Below are positions 1-7,239 of a stretch of 64,000 bases of DNA, piece after piece; the first letter of the stretch is position 1, and each line of letters starts with the position of its first letter. Source of the DNA: Oceanobacter sp. 1_MG-2023 (GTDB lineage Bacteria > Pseudomonadota > Gammaproteobacteria > Pseudomonadales > Oceanobacteraceae); assembly GCF_030689025.1 (NCBI RefSeq), contig NZ_JAUYWA010000003.1, forward strand, positions 62,001-126,000. Reading direction: 5' to 3'. A model generated the notes under the pieces. The model worked only from the letters and a program-made list of their open reading frames with translations. It was not told the DNA's origin and ran no database searches. Position numbers and translations under genes: made by a program.

Positions 1-248
1 ACAGGGGCTGCCAGTTGGTACAGCGGTGCCGACAGCGCCAGCAGGGTGGCGAACACGGCGATGCTGTTTTTCAGCCAGCTGCGGGCAGCCCACAACCAGA
101 TTGCCGCACCTTCAATCACCAGGCTCCAAAGCCAACCGGTGGCCGCGTCGTAGCGACTCCAGTAGTCCATGGCGTGGGTTTGCAGTAGTACGATGCCGCC
201 CAGTAACAGCACCAGCGCCGGGGCGCGTTTCAGCAGTTGAGTGATCAT
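1..248 (-). CDS. Small phage membrane protein (partial)
   Basis: The reverse strand from 248 encodes an 82-residue open fragment beginning MITQLLKRAPALVLLLGG, with no stop before the window edge. It has a hydrophobic segment at about residues 8-22, a Trp-rich stretch (WLWSLVIEGAAIWLWAA) at about 41-57 and another hydrophobic stretch near 65-80, so it is probably an inner-membrane protein with several spans. Its ATG overlaps the stop of the preceding gene (ATGA at 245-248), so it belongs to the phage early operon. Function is unknown; small membrane proteins are common in this part of Mu-like phages. Confidence 0.6.
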   Translation of the reverse strand, partial: MITQLLKRAPALVLLLGGIVLLQTHAMDYWSRYDAATGWLWSLVIEGAAIWLWAARSWLKNSIAVFATLLALSAPLYQLAAP

Positions 249-526
249 TGACGGATCTCCCATTCGATACGGCAGCCAGCCAAAATGGCGCACATGGTTT
301 TAACGCGGTCGCGGTTGGCGTTGGTGCGGGTTTGTGCCCAGCTGCCGCCAATGGCTTTCAGCTGGGCGCAGGAGCGGACCTGCAGTACTGGCACCGCCAG
401 CGTCAGGTTGGCTTCCAACACTTCCACGCCCATTGCGTTCAGCGCAGACAGTGCATTGGCAGCACCAATCAGTTTGATTCCCAGGTGGCGGTTTCCGGCT
501 GGTAGTGTTTCTGCTTGGTGGTTCAT
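245..526 (-). CDS. Phage early protein, unknown function
   Basis: A 93-residue protein starting MNHQAETLPAGNRHLGIKL. The ATG at 526 was chosen because it lies one base after the stop of the upstream gene (528-530) and the next gene overlaps its own stop, giving a tightly packed operon; the longer reading frame to 703 would run through the upstream gene. It is Ala-rich in the middle (LIGAANALSALNAMGVEVLE) and ends with two cysteines. I recognise no domain. It sits among leftward early genes of the Mu-like prophage. Confidence 0.6.
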   Translation of the reverse strand: MNHQAETLPAGNRHLGIKLIGAANALSALNAMGVEVLEANLTLAVPVLQVRSCAQLKAIGGSWAQTRTNANRDRVKTMCAILAGCRIEWEIRQ

Positions 527-527
527 G

Positions 528-866
528 TCACTTGTTCTCCGCGTAGCTACAGGTTTTGCAGGCGCGATACAGCTGCACGCGCAATGGGTTGTGGGTGGCT
601 CCGGCCTGGCGCTGGTAGCGCTGGCAGTTGTCCAGCTCCAGTTCGCCGAGCACCGGGCAGGTGACGGTGTCGCCCAAATATTGGCCGCGCACCAGCTTTT
701 CAATCCGGTTCAAGTCGCCGGGGTATTTGCCTTTCAGCACCTGGCTGATCAGTGCGCCAGACACCTCCAGTTCACGGGCAACCTGAGCCTGTGAGCGGGC
801 GATACATTGATGGCGCAGTTCGGTCAGCCAGCGCGGTTCCGTGGTGGTTAACAGGATGGCGTCCAT
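528..866 (-). CDS. Phage HTH DNA-binding protein
   Basis: A 112-residue protein. Residues about 25-50 (SQAQVARELEVSGALISQVL) form a helix-turn-helix of the Cro/CI kind. The C-terminal half carries a conserved-looking Cys set (TCPVLGELELDNC and later LYRACKTCSY), suggesting a small metal-binding region. Similar HTH-plus-Cys proteins occur in the early operons of transposable phages, so a regulatory role in lytic development is likely but inferred. Its start overlaps the stop of the upstream gene at 866. Confidence 0.65.
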   Translation of the reverse strand: MDAILLTTTEPRWLTELRHQCIARSQAQVARELEVSGALISQVLKGKYPGDLNRIEKLVRGQYLGDTVTCPVLGELELDNCQRYQRQAGATHNPLRVQLYRACKTCSYAENK

Positions 867-1486
867 CAGTTGGCCTCCTGTTCGTCGTCGGCAGACCAGA
901 CGATCTGCTGGGTATTGGCATCAAATACCTGGTCGATGGTCTGGATGATCGGCGGCAGCGGGCCTGTGTAGCGGTGCTGCACAAACCGGTAGACGGTCAG
1001 TGCTTTTTTGTGAACCGGAGGCTTGGCGATGGCCAGGTATCCGGCACGTTCCAGGTAGCGGCAGAACCGTTTTGCCTCAGCCTCTCTGACTGACACATCA
1101 TTTGTGCAAGCGGTTAAGGCCAACTCTCTGTAGTTGAATTGGCCCAGAGTGCGCATGGAACGCCACAGGTTTTCCCGCGCACGGCCCAGCTTGCTGGACT
1201 GACCGGTGCTGGTCAGGCGGGGGGCTTCGCGGCCGGTATTACGCACCAGCTGAAAGCGGTTGCGAACGTGTCCGTGATTGAGCTTTTCAACCTCAACAGT
1301 CTCCACGTATTCGCCCAGCTTCAGCTTGTTCAGATAGGCGTGAACGCTGGCGTCAGGGATGGTTTGACCCGCTCGTTTACTGGCCTGAATAATCAGGTCC
1401 GCCTCGGTGAACTCGCGCAGCTCGCGCACGGTGTCCCAGATCACCTGTTGAACGCGGATTTTCTTGGCGTGTGCATACGTATTCAT
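866..1486 (-). CDS. Phage early protein, possible winged-helix
   Basis: A 206-residue soluble, basic protein. The N-terminal 60 residues (VIWDTVRELREFTEADLIIQ...ASVHAYLNKLKLGEYVE) read like a winged-helix fold, and the middle (FNYRELALTACTNDVSVREA) could be a second one. Its ATG overlaps the stop of the MuB-like gene (1483-1486), so it is co-translated just after the transposition genes. I do not recognise a named family; a DNA-binding role in early phage development is a guess from fold style and position. Confidence 0.6.
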   Translation of the reverse strand: MNTYAHAKKIRVQQVIWDTVRELREFTEADLIIQASKRAGQTIPDASVHAYLNKLKLGEYVETVEVEKLNHGHVRNRFQLVRNTGREAPRLTSTGQSSKLGRARENLWRSMRTLGQFNYRELALTACTNDVSVREAEAKRFCRYLERAGYLAIAKPPVHKKALTVYRFVQHRYTGPLPPIIQTIDQVFDANTQQIVWSADDEQEAN

Positions 1487-2196
1487 GAACGCCCCCGTGG
1501 TGCTTTGCCGGTGAAGATGGCCTGGCGGTAGTTTTCAAGAGTTACGCGTTCAACACCGTTGTCGGCAGCCCAGTTACGGATGTTCTCAAGGTTGACGCAG
1601 ATCCGGCGGGTGACACCGTGAGTGTCATCCAGCACTTTCAGCAACAGGTCTTCGGCAATGTTGATGTCACGGGCGTAGATATCCGCCAGCTGCAACACAT
1701 CGCGTATTTGGCAGGGTTCAGCAGCGACCCAGGACAGGATGCGGTTGTGAATTTTTTCGTAGTGAGCCAGTTTGGCAGGCAATCGCTCTTCACCGATCAG
1801 CAGGATGCTGGCTTGTGAACCCTCATACAGATCCATCGCGAGCATGACGTGGCTTTTGCTGTCGGCCAGCCAATCAGCTTCGTCGATAATCAGCGGCCGA
1901 CCCGATTGCATCAGTTCCTCACAGGCTTGTTCGTTCATGTCCGCCAGGTTTTTGGCGGGCATGATGCCCATTTCCTTGAGGATGGCCTCCAGGAACTTCT
2001 TGCGTGTCCAGGTGCTTTTGCACTGGATGTAAAAAGCGCGGTGGGCATTGGCGGCGTAGCTGGCCGCGAAGGATTTGCCATAGCCGCTGGGGCCATGAAG
2101 GACTCCCAAACCGGGCAGGCTGGGGCTGCGGTCTTGCAGGTGCATCATGGCTTGATTGGTCAGAGCCACGTTGTTGATACCGGCGATGTTCGACAT
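1483..2196 (-). CDS. MuB-type transposition ATPase
   Basis: A 237-residue AAA ATPase. Walker A is GPSGYGKSF near residue 36 and Walker B is PLIIDEADWL near residue 100. In Mu, protein B binds DNA without sequence preference, captures target DNA and activates the transposase; the same job is expected here because it lies directly downstream of the transposase gene. It is shorter than Mu B (312 aa), lacking most of the N-terminal HTH domain, as in several other transposable phages. It is followed without a gap by further early genes. Confidence 0.88.
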   Translation of the reverse strand: MSNIAGINNVALTNQAMMHLQDRSPSLPGLGVLHGPSGYGKSFAASYAANAHRAFYIQCKSTWTRKKFLEAILKEMGIMPAKNLADMNEQACEELMQSGRPLIIDEADWLADSKSHVMLAMDLYEGSQASILLIGEERLPAKLAHYEKIHNRILSWVAAEPCQIRDVLQLADIYARDINIAEDLLLKVLDDTHGVTRRICVNLENIRNWAADNGVERVTLENYRQAIFTGKAPRGRS

Positions 2197-2232
2197 TGAT
2201 AAATACTCCGTTTAATTCGCGTTAATCAGCGC

Positions 2233-4413
2233 TTAACGTGCTGTCAGGGGCACCTGGCGGGTGCGCATTTCGTGAAGGTCTTTTCCGGCGATAAACGCCT
2301 TGCTGGTCTTGAATCGTTTGGCCCACAACACCTCAGCGTCGGTGGCGTCTCCGGCGTCGGCTCGCTGCTCGATCTCTACGGCAAGCAGGTAGCGTTCTTC
2401 AAAGTCGTCTGGTGGCTGGAACGCTGGGGCGACAAATTCAGGCCGAATCACCTGAGCCGCACGGGGTACTGGTGGTTGTTCCAGGGGCGGTAGCGCTGGC
2501 AGATCGGTGGCAGGTTGTGCCTGTTGCGCAGCCAGGGCAGCGCGGGCGGCGTCAATGCCAGCACTGGTGTGCTCTTGCTCTGGTCGTGGAAAATGGCGCA
2601 CTTTTTCGGCGCGGGCTTCTGCTGCGCGGTGATCAAGAATTTGCTGGGCAACGTCGCGCTTGGTGACTTTTTGGGCACTGACTTTGAGGCGGCGGCGTTC
2701 TTCTTGTATCGCCTCTTTTTGAATGATCTTGGCTTTTACGCCAACCTCTTCACGGCTGACGCCGGTGATCGCCGGATCTTCGGCGGTGCAGAGGTAGTCG
2801 CCGTCCAGGTCATAGACATAGATGCGCCCCATGTCGGCCTCGTCGTAGAACACGTTCACCTGTTCGCCGGTGTGCGCCGCCAGCTCGGCGTGGATATAAA
2901 ACCCGCCGTCCAGCTTGATGCCTTTTTTGGTGATGGTTCGGGTGCCAGCCAGCTCACTCAGCAGCACATCCAGCACGCGCTCGTCGTCGATCGTGCGGAT
3001 GTGTCCGGCATAGCTGGCTATGCGGGCGGCAGGTGATTCCCCCAGGCTACTGTGGCGGCGGGTGTGGTATTCGTGTTCCAGCCAGTCGTCGCAGTATTGC
3101 TGCAACTCAGCCGAGGACATTTTCACTTCGATCAGTTCGTCTTTTTTAAACAGGCGGTCGCTGAAACTCTTGCGCGCTTCAATGGCCTGGCGCTCAACGA
3201 TGTTGTGGCCGATAAACCCTGGCAACAGCTCGGCAATGTCGTGTGAAAATGTTTTGAAAACCCGTTCGATGTGCGGCTTTTTCCAGCCCTGAAATGGCGG
3301 GCAAAATTCCTGCTCGACGCCCAGGGAACGGAATACGTTCTGAATGTATTTGGATTTGTAGTCGGCACCGTTATCGGTTTTGGCAACCTCTGGTACACCC
3401 CAGCTCAGCAGACAGCGACGGATTACCTGCGCAACGCCTTTGCTATCAGAGGTGGGCATTACGACAAACAGGGTGCGGCGGCTATAAACGTCAATTGCGC
3501 CCAATATGGAATGACGGCCATCGGTCAGCATCAGATCGGCAGGCGTACTGTCGAACTCCCAAAGCTGATTCAGCGCGTGAACGTGTTCGCTGGCGCTGCC
3601 TTGGGCGTCCATATATTTGTTTTTCCAGGCGTCCGGGTTGGTAACGGCGGTGTATACGGCGCGGTTATCCGATTTCCATTGATTAACCCAGTCACATAAG
3701 CGGCGTTCACTCGGCAGCGTTATATCCTGCCCGGCAAATTCGGCACGAAGTGCTTTGGCCAACGTAGTGATTTTGATATGCGGATGGCCCACGACCATAC
3801 CGACGATGTATTCACGCAGCGCGGGCTGGCTATCAATAATGCCGCTGCCGCGACGGCCTTTGCCGGTATCACCGGCCAGGGCATCAATGCCGTGTTCGCG
3901 AATTTTCTTTTCCCACAAATACAGGCTGGGCCGGGAGCACTTGGGTTCGATCTCGCGTACCCAGGCTTCTACTGTGATTTCTTCCTTCTTATATAAGGAA
4001 GAAAACTCGGTATATGCCTTGCCTTTTGGCAAACCACTGGCGCGGTGAAATTCCTGCGCGGCGGTCAATACCGCAAGAATGGCATCCACCTTTTTCTTTT
4101 GGTTGGCCGACAGCTTTTTATAGCGATTTAACGATTGTTCACGGTGTTGCTGTTGCAGTTGTGACTGAGCATCCATATCGGCAATAACCGGATTGGATTT
4201 TGCGCGGGCGGCCGCTTTTTTGGCCATACTGATACGCAGTGCCCGCTGGCTGGCGGCTGGCAGGCTGCTAATGTGATATTCAAAACCACCGCCACGACCA
4301 GAGCGCGGGCGCGATTGCCAGGCATCTGCATTGGCCTTTTTCAACAGCCCTGGTACGGTGCCTGGTAATCCGCTAATTCCTGCCAATTCCTGAGTGCTAA
4401 ACCAGTCGTTCAT
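2233..4413 (-). CDS. MuA-type DDE transposase
   Basis: A 726-residue transposase. The N-terminus (WFSTQELAGISGLPGTVPGL) is the Mu-type winged-helix end/enhancer-binding domain. The rve catalytic core has the DDE residues in WEFDSTPADLML (Asp about 286), KTDNGADYKS (Asp about 345) and KPHIERVFKTF (Glu about 382). A beta-barrel region and a basic C-terminal domain follow; in MuA the latter contacts MuB and ClpX. It should cut the phage ends and join them to target DNA in both integration and replicative transposition. The start overlaps the upstream stop by 4 bp. Length is close to MuA (663 aa); all catalytic residues are present. Confidence 0.95.
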   Translation of the reverse strand: MNDWFSTQELAGISGLPGTVPGLLKKANADAWQSRPRSGRGGGFEYHISSLPAASQRALRISMAKKAAARAKSNPVIADMDAQSQLQQQHREQSLNRYKKLSANQKKKVDAILAVLTAAQEFHRASGLPKGKAYTEFSSLYKKEEITVEAWVREIEPKCSRPSLYLWEKKIREHGIDALAGDTGKGRRGSGIIDSQPALREYIVGMVVGHPHIKITTLAKALRAEFAGQDITLPSERRLCDWVNQWKSDNRAVYTAVTNPDAWKNKYMDAQGSASEHVHALNQLWEFDSTPADLMLTDGRHSILGAIDVYSRRTLFVVMPTSDSKGVAQVIRRCLLSWGVPEVAKTDNGADYKSKYIQNVFRSLGVEQEFCPPFQGWKKPHIERVFKTFSHDIAELLPGFIGHNIVERQAIEARKSFSDRLFKKDELIEVKMSSAELQQYCDDWLEHEYHTRRHSSLGESPAARIASYAGHIRTIDDERVLDVLLSELAGTRTITKKGIKLDGGFYIHAELAAHTGEQVNVFYDEADMGRIYVYDLDGDYLCTAEDPAITGVSREEVGVKAKIIQKEAIQEERRRLKVSAQKVTKRDVAQQILDHRAAEARAEKVRHFPRPEQEHTSAGIDAARAALAAQQAQPATDLPALPPLEQPPVPRAAQVIRPEFVAPAFQPPDDFEERYLLAVEIEQRADAGDATDAEVLWAKRFKTSKAFIAGKDLHEMRTRQVPLTAR

Positions 4414-4892
4414 TCGTCACCCCCAAACAATTCCAGCTCGGGTGATCCCATACGTTCAACCCGCACGCGATGACTGGCCACCTCGGCCATATGACGGGCC
4501 AATTCAGCGCTGGCGGATTCGCCGCTTTCGTTACCCATATAAAACGCTGCCAAAACAGTAACGGCCTGACTAAATGACTGCTGGAGCGCCATTAAATCGG
4601 TATCTTTAGCAGCCTTGGCTTTTGGCATGGGCACCAGCAGCTGGTAATCACTGGCAGCCAGATATTGGGTAACAAACGAGACGCCACAGGCGTGCTCAAA
4701 AGGCCGAATCATCAGCGCGGGCATGCGCGCTTCGTCGAGCCATTTATAAAGGGTGTATTGGCTGGTAATACCGATCAGGTCGGCAATACGCTCGACCGAG
4801 AGATTTTTAACGGATTTGGCGTGGTCAACGCACAATTCCATCGCGTGTTTGAGAGACCGTGGCTGCTCTCGCTTCCAATTTCGTTTTGCCAT
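4410..4892 (-). CDS. Phage early regulatory protein, CII-like HTH
   Basis: A 160-residue protein from the ATG at 4892 (MAKRNWKREQPRSLKHAMEL). Residues about 30-60 (LSVERIADLIGITSQYTLYKWLDE) form a helix-turn-helix, and the rest is helical, as in phage regulatory proteins of the CII-like group that sit between ner and A in many Pseudomonas-type transposable phages. Probable role: modulating early transcription. An upstream in-frame start at 4907 would add five residues. It overlaps the transposase start by 4 bp. Confidence 0.65.
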   Translation of the reverse strand: MAKRNWKREQPRSLKHAMELCVDHAKSVKNLSVERIADLIGITSQYTLYKWLDEARMPALMIRPFEHACGVSFVTQYLAASDYQLLVPMPKAKAAKDTDLMALQQSFSQAVTVLAAFYMGNESGESASAELARHMAEVASHRVRVERMGSPELELFGGDE

Positions 4893-4924
4893 TGCTGCTG
4901 TCCGCAAAGTGGTGTGCTAATAAA

Positions 4925-4990
4925 ACTTCCGTTATGCCTCTATGCGCCGAACCGGGCGCGGCATAAGCTGATTCCATCAATCGGAATCAA
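4925..4990. other. Two inverted repeats between ner-like and regulatory genes
   Basis: An imperfect hairpin at about 4932-4966 (TTATGCC...GCGCC paired with GGCGC...GGCATAA) and a short one at 4970-4988 (GATTCC / GGAATC, 7-base loop) fill the gap between the ner-like gene and the next early gene. There is no clear T-run. They could slow or process early transcripts; the function is not shown. Confidence 0.35.
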
Positions 4991-5001
4991 TCGGCGGGAT
5001 G

Positions 5002-5253
5002 TTATGAGACATTGCGGTATACTTGCGGATTGGGCTGGTAGCGGCTTGGCCAGATATCGGCAGGCTGTTTGCCCAGGAACTTTGCGACGATTTTCTCCAC
5101 CTTCGGGTACGGAGCCTTGAACACGTTGTAAAAGGTGGTGGGGTTTTTATAGCCATTTTGTCGCGCCAATTCGGCGACCGAAATACCGCGCATACGAATC
5201 GCGGCGATCACTTCCTGGCGGTGCCAGTCTGGGTGACTCTGTGAGTTGCTCAT
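5002..5253 (-). CDS. ner: Ner-like negative regulator of early transcription
   Basis: An 83-residue protein of the Ner/Nlp family. The motif HPDWHRQEVIAAIRMRGIS followed by VAELARQNGYKNPTTFYNVF is the family's HTH, and the C-terminus KFLGKQPADIWPSRY is typical (I.WPSRY). In Mu, Ner binds between the repressor and early promoters and turns both down during lytic growth. Here it is the first leftward gene, divergent from the repressor, as expected. Confidence 0.85.
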   Translation of the reverse strand: MSNSQSHPDWHRQEVIAAIRMRGISVAELARQNGYKNPTTFYNVFKAPYPKVEKIVAKFLGKQPADIWPSRYQPNPQVYRNVS

Positions 5254-5472
5254 TTTTTTGCCCTGTTGTTAACCAGTTTGTTTAAAGCTGTTGGGTGACT
5301 GCTTTAGGTAAACATTATCGGCTAAATAGCCGAATTACAACAGATAAAATCGGTTAAAAGTTCTCTTTTGCGGTTTTCTTGTCTTATTTTTTAGAAAACC
5401 TTGTGAAAACAACGAGTTATGAAACATTAAACTCGGTGATTAAAACGAGACAAAGGTTAAAGGTTACGAGCT
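5254..5472. promoter_or_regulatory. Phage early/repressor operator-promoter region
   Basis: This AT-rich 219-bp gap separates the divergent ner-like and repressor genes and must hold both promoters. Visible symmetry: CGGCTA-AA-TAGCCG at 5319-5332 and CGAGTT-N11-AACTCG at 5413-5435. A related motif ACGAGYTATGAA occurs at 5412 and again over the repressor start at 5467. These are candidates for repressor and Ner binding sites. Which protein binds which site cannot be told from sequence. Confidence 0.5.
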
Positions 5473-6162
5473 ATGAACTTTGAACTGTTTTCTGATCGGA
5501 TTTCGCACTTGCTTGACTCGTTTAAAAGTACGAGCGCATTCGCCAGAGAAGTCGGAGTTTCTGAAAGTGTTGTACGAAGATGGCGAGATGGAACCTCGGA
5601 GCCATCGCGCAAGAACCTGGAAGCGATCGCAAAAGCATCTGGTGCAAGAATTGAATGGCTGGTGCTTGGAACCGGCACAATGACAAACTCTGACCAGGTC
5701 GATGGTCACGTAAAAGAATCTGCTGCGGGCTACAAAATTGAAGATGATTACGCCTTTATCCCTGGCTACAACATCCAGGTAAGCGCCGGGCCGGGCCGTT
5801 TTGCCGGTTCAGAAGAGGTATCACGAAAACTGGCATTTAGACGTAAGTGGCTGAAATTTAAAGGGTTACATGAAAAGGATTTGGTGGTTGTGTTCGCCAA
5901 GGGCGATTCGATGGAACCGACCATCAGCGACAACAACACCATCATGGTGGACACCAGCGACACCAGCCCCCAGGACGGGCGCATGTACGTGATTCGGGTC
6001 GATGGCCATTTGCTAGTCAAGCGCACCCAGATCCTTCCAGGGCAAGGCGTGAAGCTGATCAGCGACAACAAAACCTATGGTGAGCAGCTGGTGAAGTTCG
6101 ATGGCAGCAATCCAGACCTGGAAGTTATTGGTCGCGTGGTGTGGGTTGGCAAGGACTTCTGA
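5473..6162 (+). CDS. Phage repressor, CI/LexA type (HTH + S24 peptidase)
   Basis: A 229-residue repressor. Residues about 20-50 (TSAFAREVGVSESVVRRWRDG) are an HTH. The C-terminal half is an S24 peptidase: Ser146 in GDSMEPT and Lys183 in LLVKRT form the catalytic pair, and an Ala-Gly cleavage site is visible at 105-106 (QVSAGPGR). It should hold the prophage silent and self-cleave when RecA is activated by DNA damage, so this prophage is probably SOS-inducible. Mu's own repressor is ClpX-controlled and has no S24 domain, so control differs from Mu. It reads toward the phage left end. Confidence 0.9.
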   Translation: MNFELFSDRISHLLDSFKSTSAFAREVGVSESVVRRWRDGTSEPSRKNLEAIAKASGARIEWLVLGTGTMTNSDQVDGHVKESAAGYKIEDDYAFIPGYNIQVSAGPGRFAGSEEVSRKLAFRRKWLKFKGLHEKDLVVVFAKGDSMEPTISDNNTIMVDTSDTSPQDGRMYVIRVDGHLLVKRTQILPGQGVKLISDNKTYGEQLVKFDGSNPDLEVIGRVVWVGKDF

Positions 6163-6605
6163 CAGACACATTCTTTTAGACGGCAGCATTTTGTCTATGA
6201 ACAAACTGAGCGTCCAGGTTGAAAATCAGCAAGAACTCTTCGTATTTATTTTTTTATATAAAAATCAAATAGTTATAAGACATAGGCATGTCCAGAGTGA
6301 ACCCTCTTGAATGTCTAAGTTCGCCGTAGTGAAGTTGGAACCAGCCCGCGTCCAGATTTCGCCAGAAGTGACTCCCTTGAATGCAGACCTGCTAATCGGG
6401 CTGTAAGGCCACCAGGCCAGTTCTGATGCGGGTTAGGAGGGACTGGGCGGGCTACCCAGGTAATGCCCGTTCGGGCTTCTTCGTGATGTTCTTAGACAGC
6501 GTGTTTTTGTCTAATACAATGCAGCAAAAACAAAAACGCCGGGCAATTTAGCCCGGCGCTTGTTTTTAGACAATGAATCATTAAAGCATGATTGAATTGG
6601 CTTGA
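6163..6605. other. Non-coding stretch with repeated TTAGACA motifs
   Basis: There is no convincing gene in 443 bp between the convergent repressor and gp27-like genes. The motif TTAGAC(A) and its complement recur: an inverted pair at 6176-6197 (11-base spacer), a perfect 7-bp pair TTAGACA/TGTCTAA at 6492-6514 (9-base spacer), and single half-sites near 6312 and 6565. A small hairpin GCCCG-TT-CGGGC is at 6465-6476. It may hold regulator sites or a small RNA; neither is shown. Confidence 0.4.
6531..6567. terminator. Bidirectional terminator between convergent phage genes
   Basis: A perfect 8-bp GC-rich stem CGCCGGGC / GCCCGGCG at 6537-6558 with a 6-base loop. It has an A-rich run on the left and TTGTTTTT on the right, so it can end transcripts from both the repressor (rightward) and the gp27-like gene (leftward). 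Confidence 0.8.
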
Positions 6606-6953
6606 TCAATCGGGACTGAATCCCGATATTGATTCCAGCTTTTTGAGAATCATTTGCTCTTCAAATTTGATTTTTCCTAATCGGTGCAGCAACCGGTCTG
6701 TCTCGCTCCAGCTGCTGTTATCCGTCGGAATCCGGGCCTGAAGCGAATGACCAGGCTGAAAGCCTGTAAGGTTGTCAGCATCCTTCAGGGCCATGATGTA
6801 GCGGTTTAGAGAGCTTTTCGACGTTGTGATACCGTGTTCGGCAAGATAATCCAGGATTTCCTGCTGACGACCGTATCCCCGGTGACGAATTTCTTTGTTC
6901 AGCGATTCCTTGTCTTCAGCTGTCATGTTAGCCACAAAACCTTTCCCAGCCAT
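6606..6953 (-). CDS. Gp27-like (DUF3486) phage protein
   Basis: A 115-residue protein. The core RHRGYGRQQEILDYLAEHGI followed by TTSKSSLNRYIMALK matches the pattern of Mu gp27 (DUF3486) proteins: a helical HTH-like module with a conserved S.S.L.RY segment. Gp27 normally lies with the late packaging genes next to the terminase, but here it is the gene nearest the phage left end, outside the repressor. It has an SD-like GGTGGG just before the ATG. It may be a lysogenically expressed cargo gene or a repurposed paralogue; its function is unknown even in Mu. Confidence 0.6.
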   Translation of the reverse strand: MAGKGFVANMTAEDKESLNKEIRHRGYGRQQEILDYLAEHGITTSKSSLNRYIMALKDADNLTGFQPGHSLQARIPTDNSSWSETDRLLHRLGKIKFEEQMILKKLESISGFSPD

Positions 6954-6963
6954 AAACCCACCT

Positions 6964-7038
6964 ATTCCCGTAAAATTTCAGGTGGATGGTATTGCTGATT
7001 CCACCGAATTTCAATTGTTTTCACATTCTCCCGAATTT
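6964..7038 (-). repeat. Three probable transposase-binding repeats at phage left end
   Basis: Three related motifs in the same orientation: ATTCCCGTAAAATTTC (6964-6979), ATTCCACCGAATTTC (6998-7012) and ATTCTCCCGAATTT (7025-7038). Mu-type phage ends carry several imperfect copies of the transposase site, so these are best read as the left-end A-binding sites. The outermost lies about 33 bp from the proposed terminus at 7071. Confidence 0.65.
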
Positions 7039-7072
7039 AATCATCTATCTAATAAGTTGTGTCTGGTTACAG

Positions 7073-7163
7073 TTTGACTTGACCCGTCAGGCCTGCAAGT
7101 CGGCTTCGTGATTCGAAACCATCCGGTAGCCCAGAGTGAGCACCGGATTAAATAGATGCCCCC
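7073..7163. repeat. Right-hand 91 bp of a small inverted-repeat element, cut by the prophage
   Basis: This 91-bp stretch matches 45427-45517 with only two differences and no gaps. That second copy is the right part of a complete 265-bp element with 19-bp inverted ends. Here the right inverted end is at 7145-7163 and the left 174 bp are absent; identity stops exactly where the phage terminus is proposed. The simplest reading is that the Mu-like phage inserted into an element copy. Confidence 0.75.
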
Positions 7164-7239
7164 TATATGTGTGCCTGGTTATGATTATTCAAGTATATCC
7201 CCGATATGCGGATGGGCACTTGCATCGGTTGGTGTCGGG

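Larger units (their letters stand above)
1..7071 (-). mobile_element. Mu-like transposable prophage, left-end part (continues beyond the window)
   Basis: The order repressor, ner-like gene, transposase A and ATPase B, with the repressor divergent from the rest, is the early-region layout of Mu-type phages. The early genes read toward position 1, so the phage left end is at the high-coordinate side. A TG...CA-type terminus is best placed at 7071: on the minus strand the sequence starts TGTAACCAG, three transposase-site-like repeats follow inside, and the flanking DNA from 7073 matches a chromosomal element seen again at 45427. Late genes and the right end are not in the window. The boundary is an inference; the phage identity is solid. 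Confidence 0.88.
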
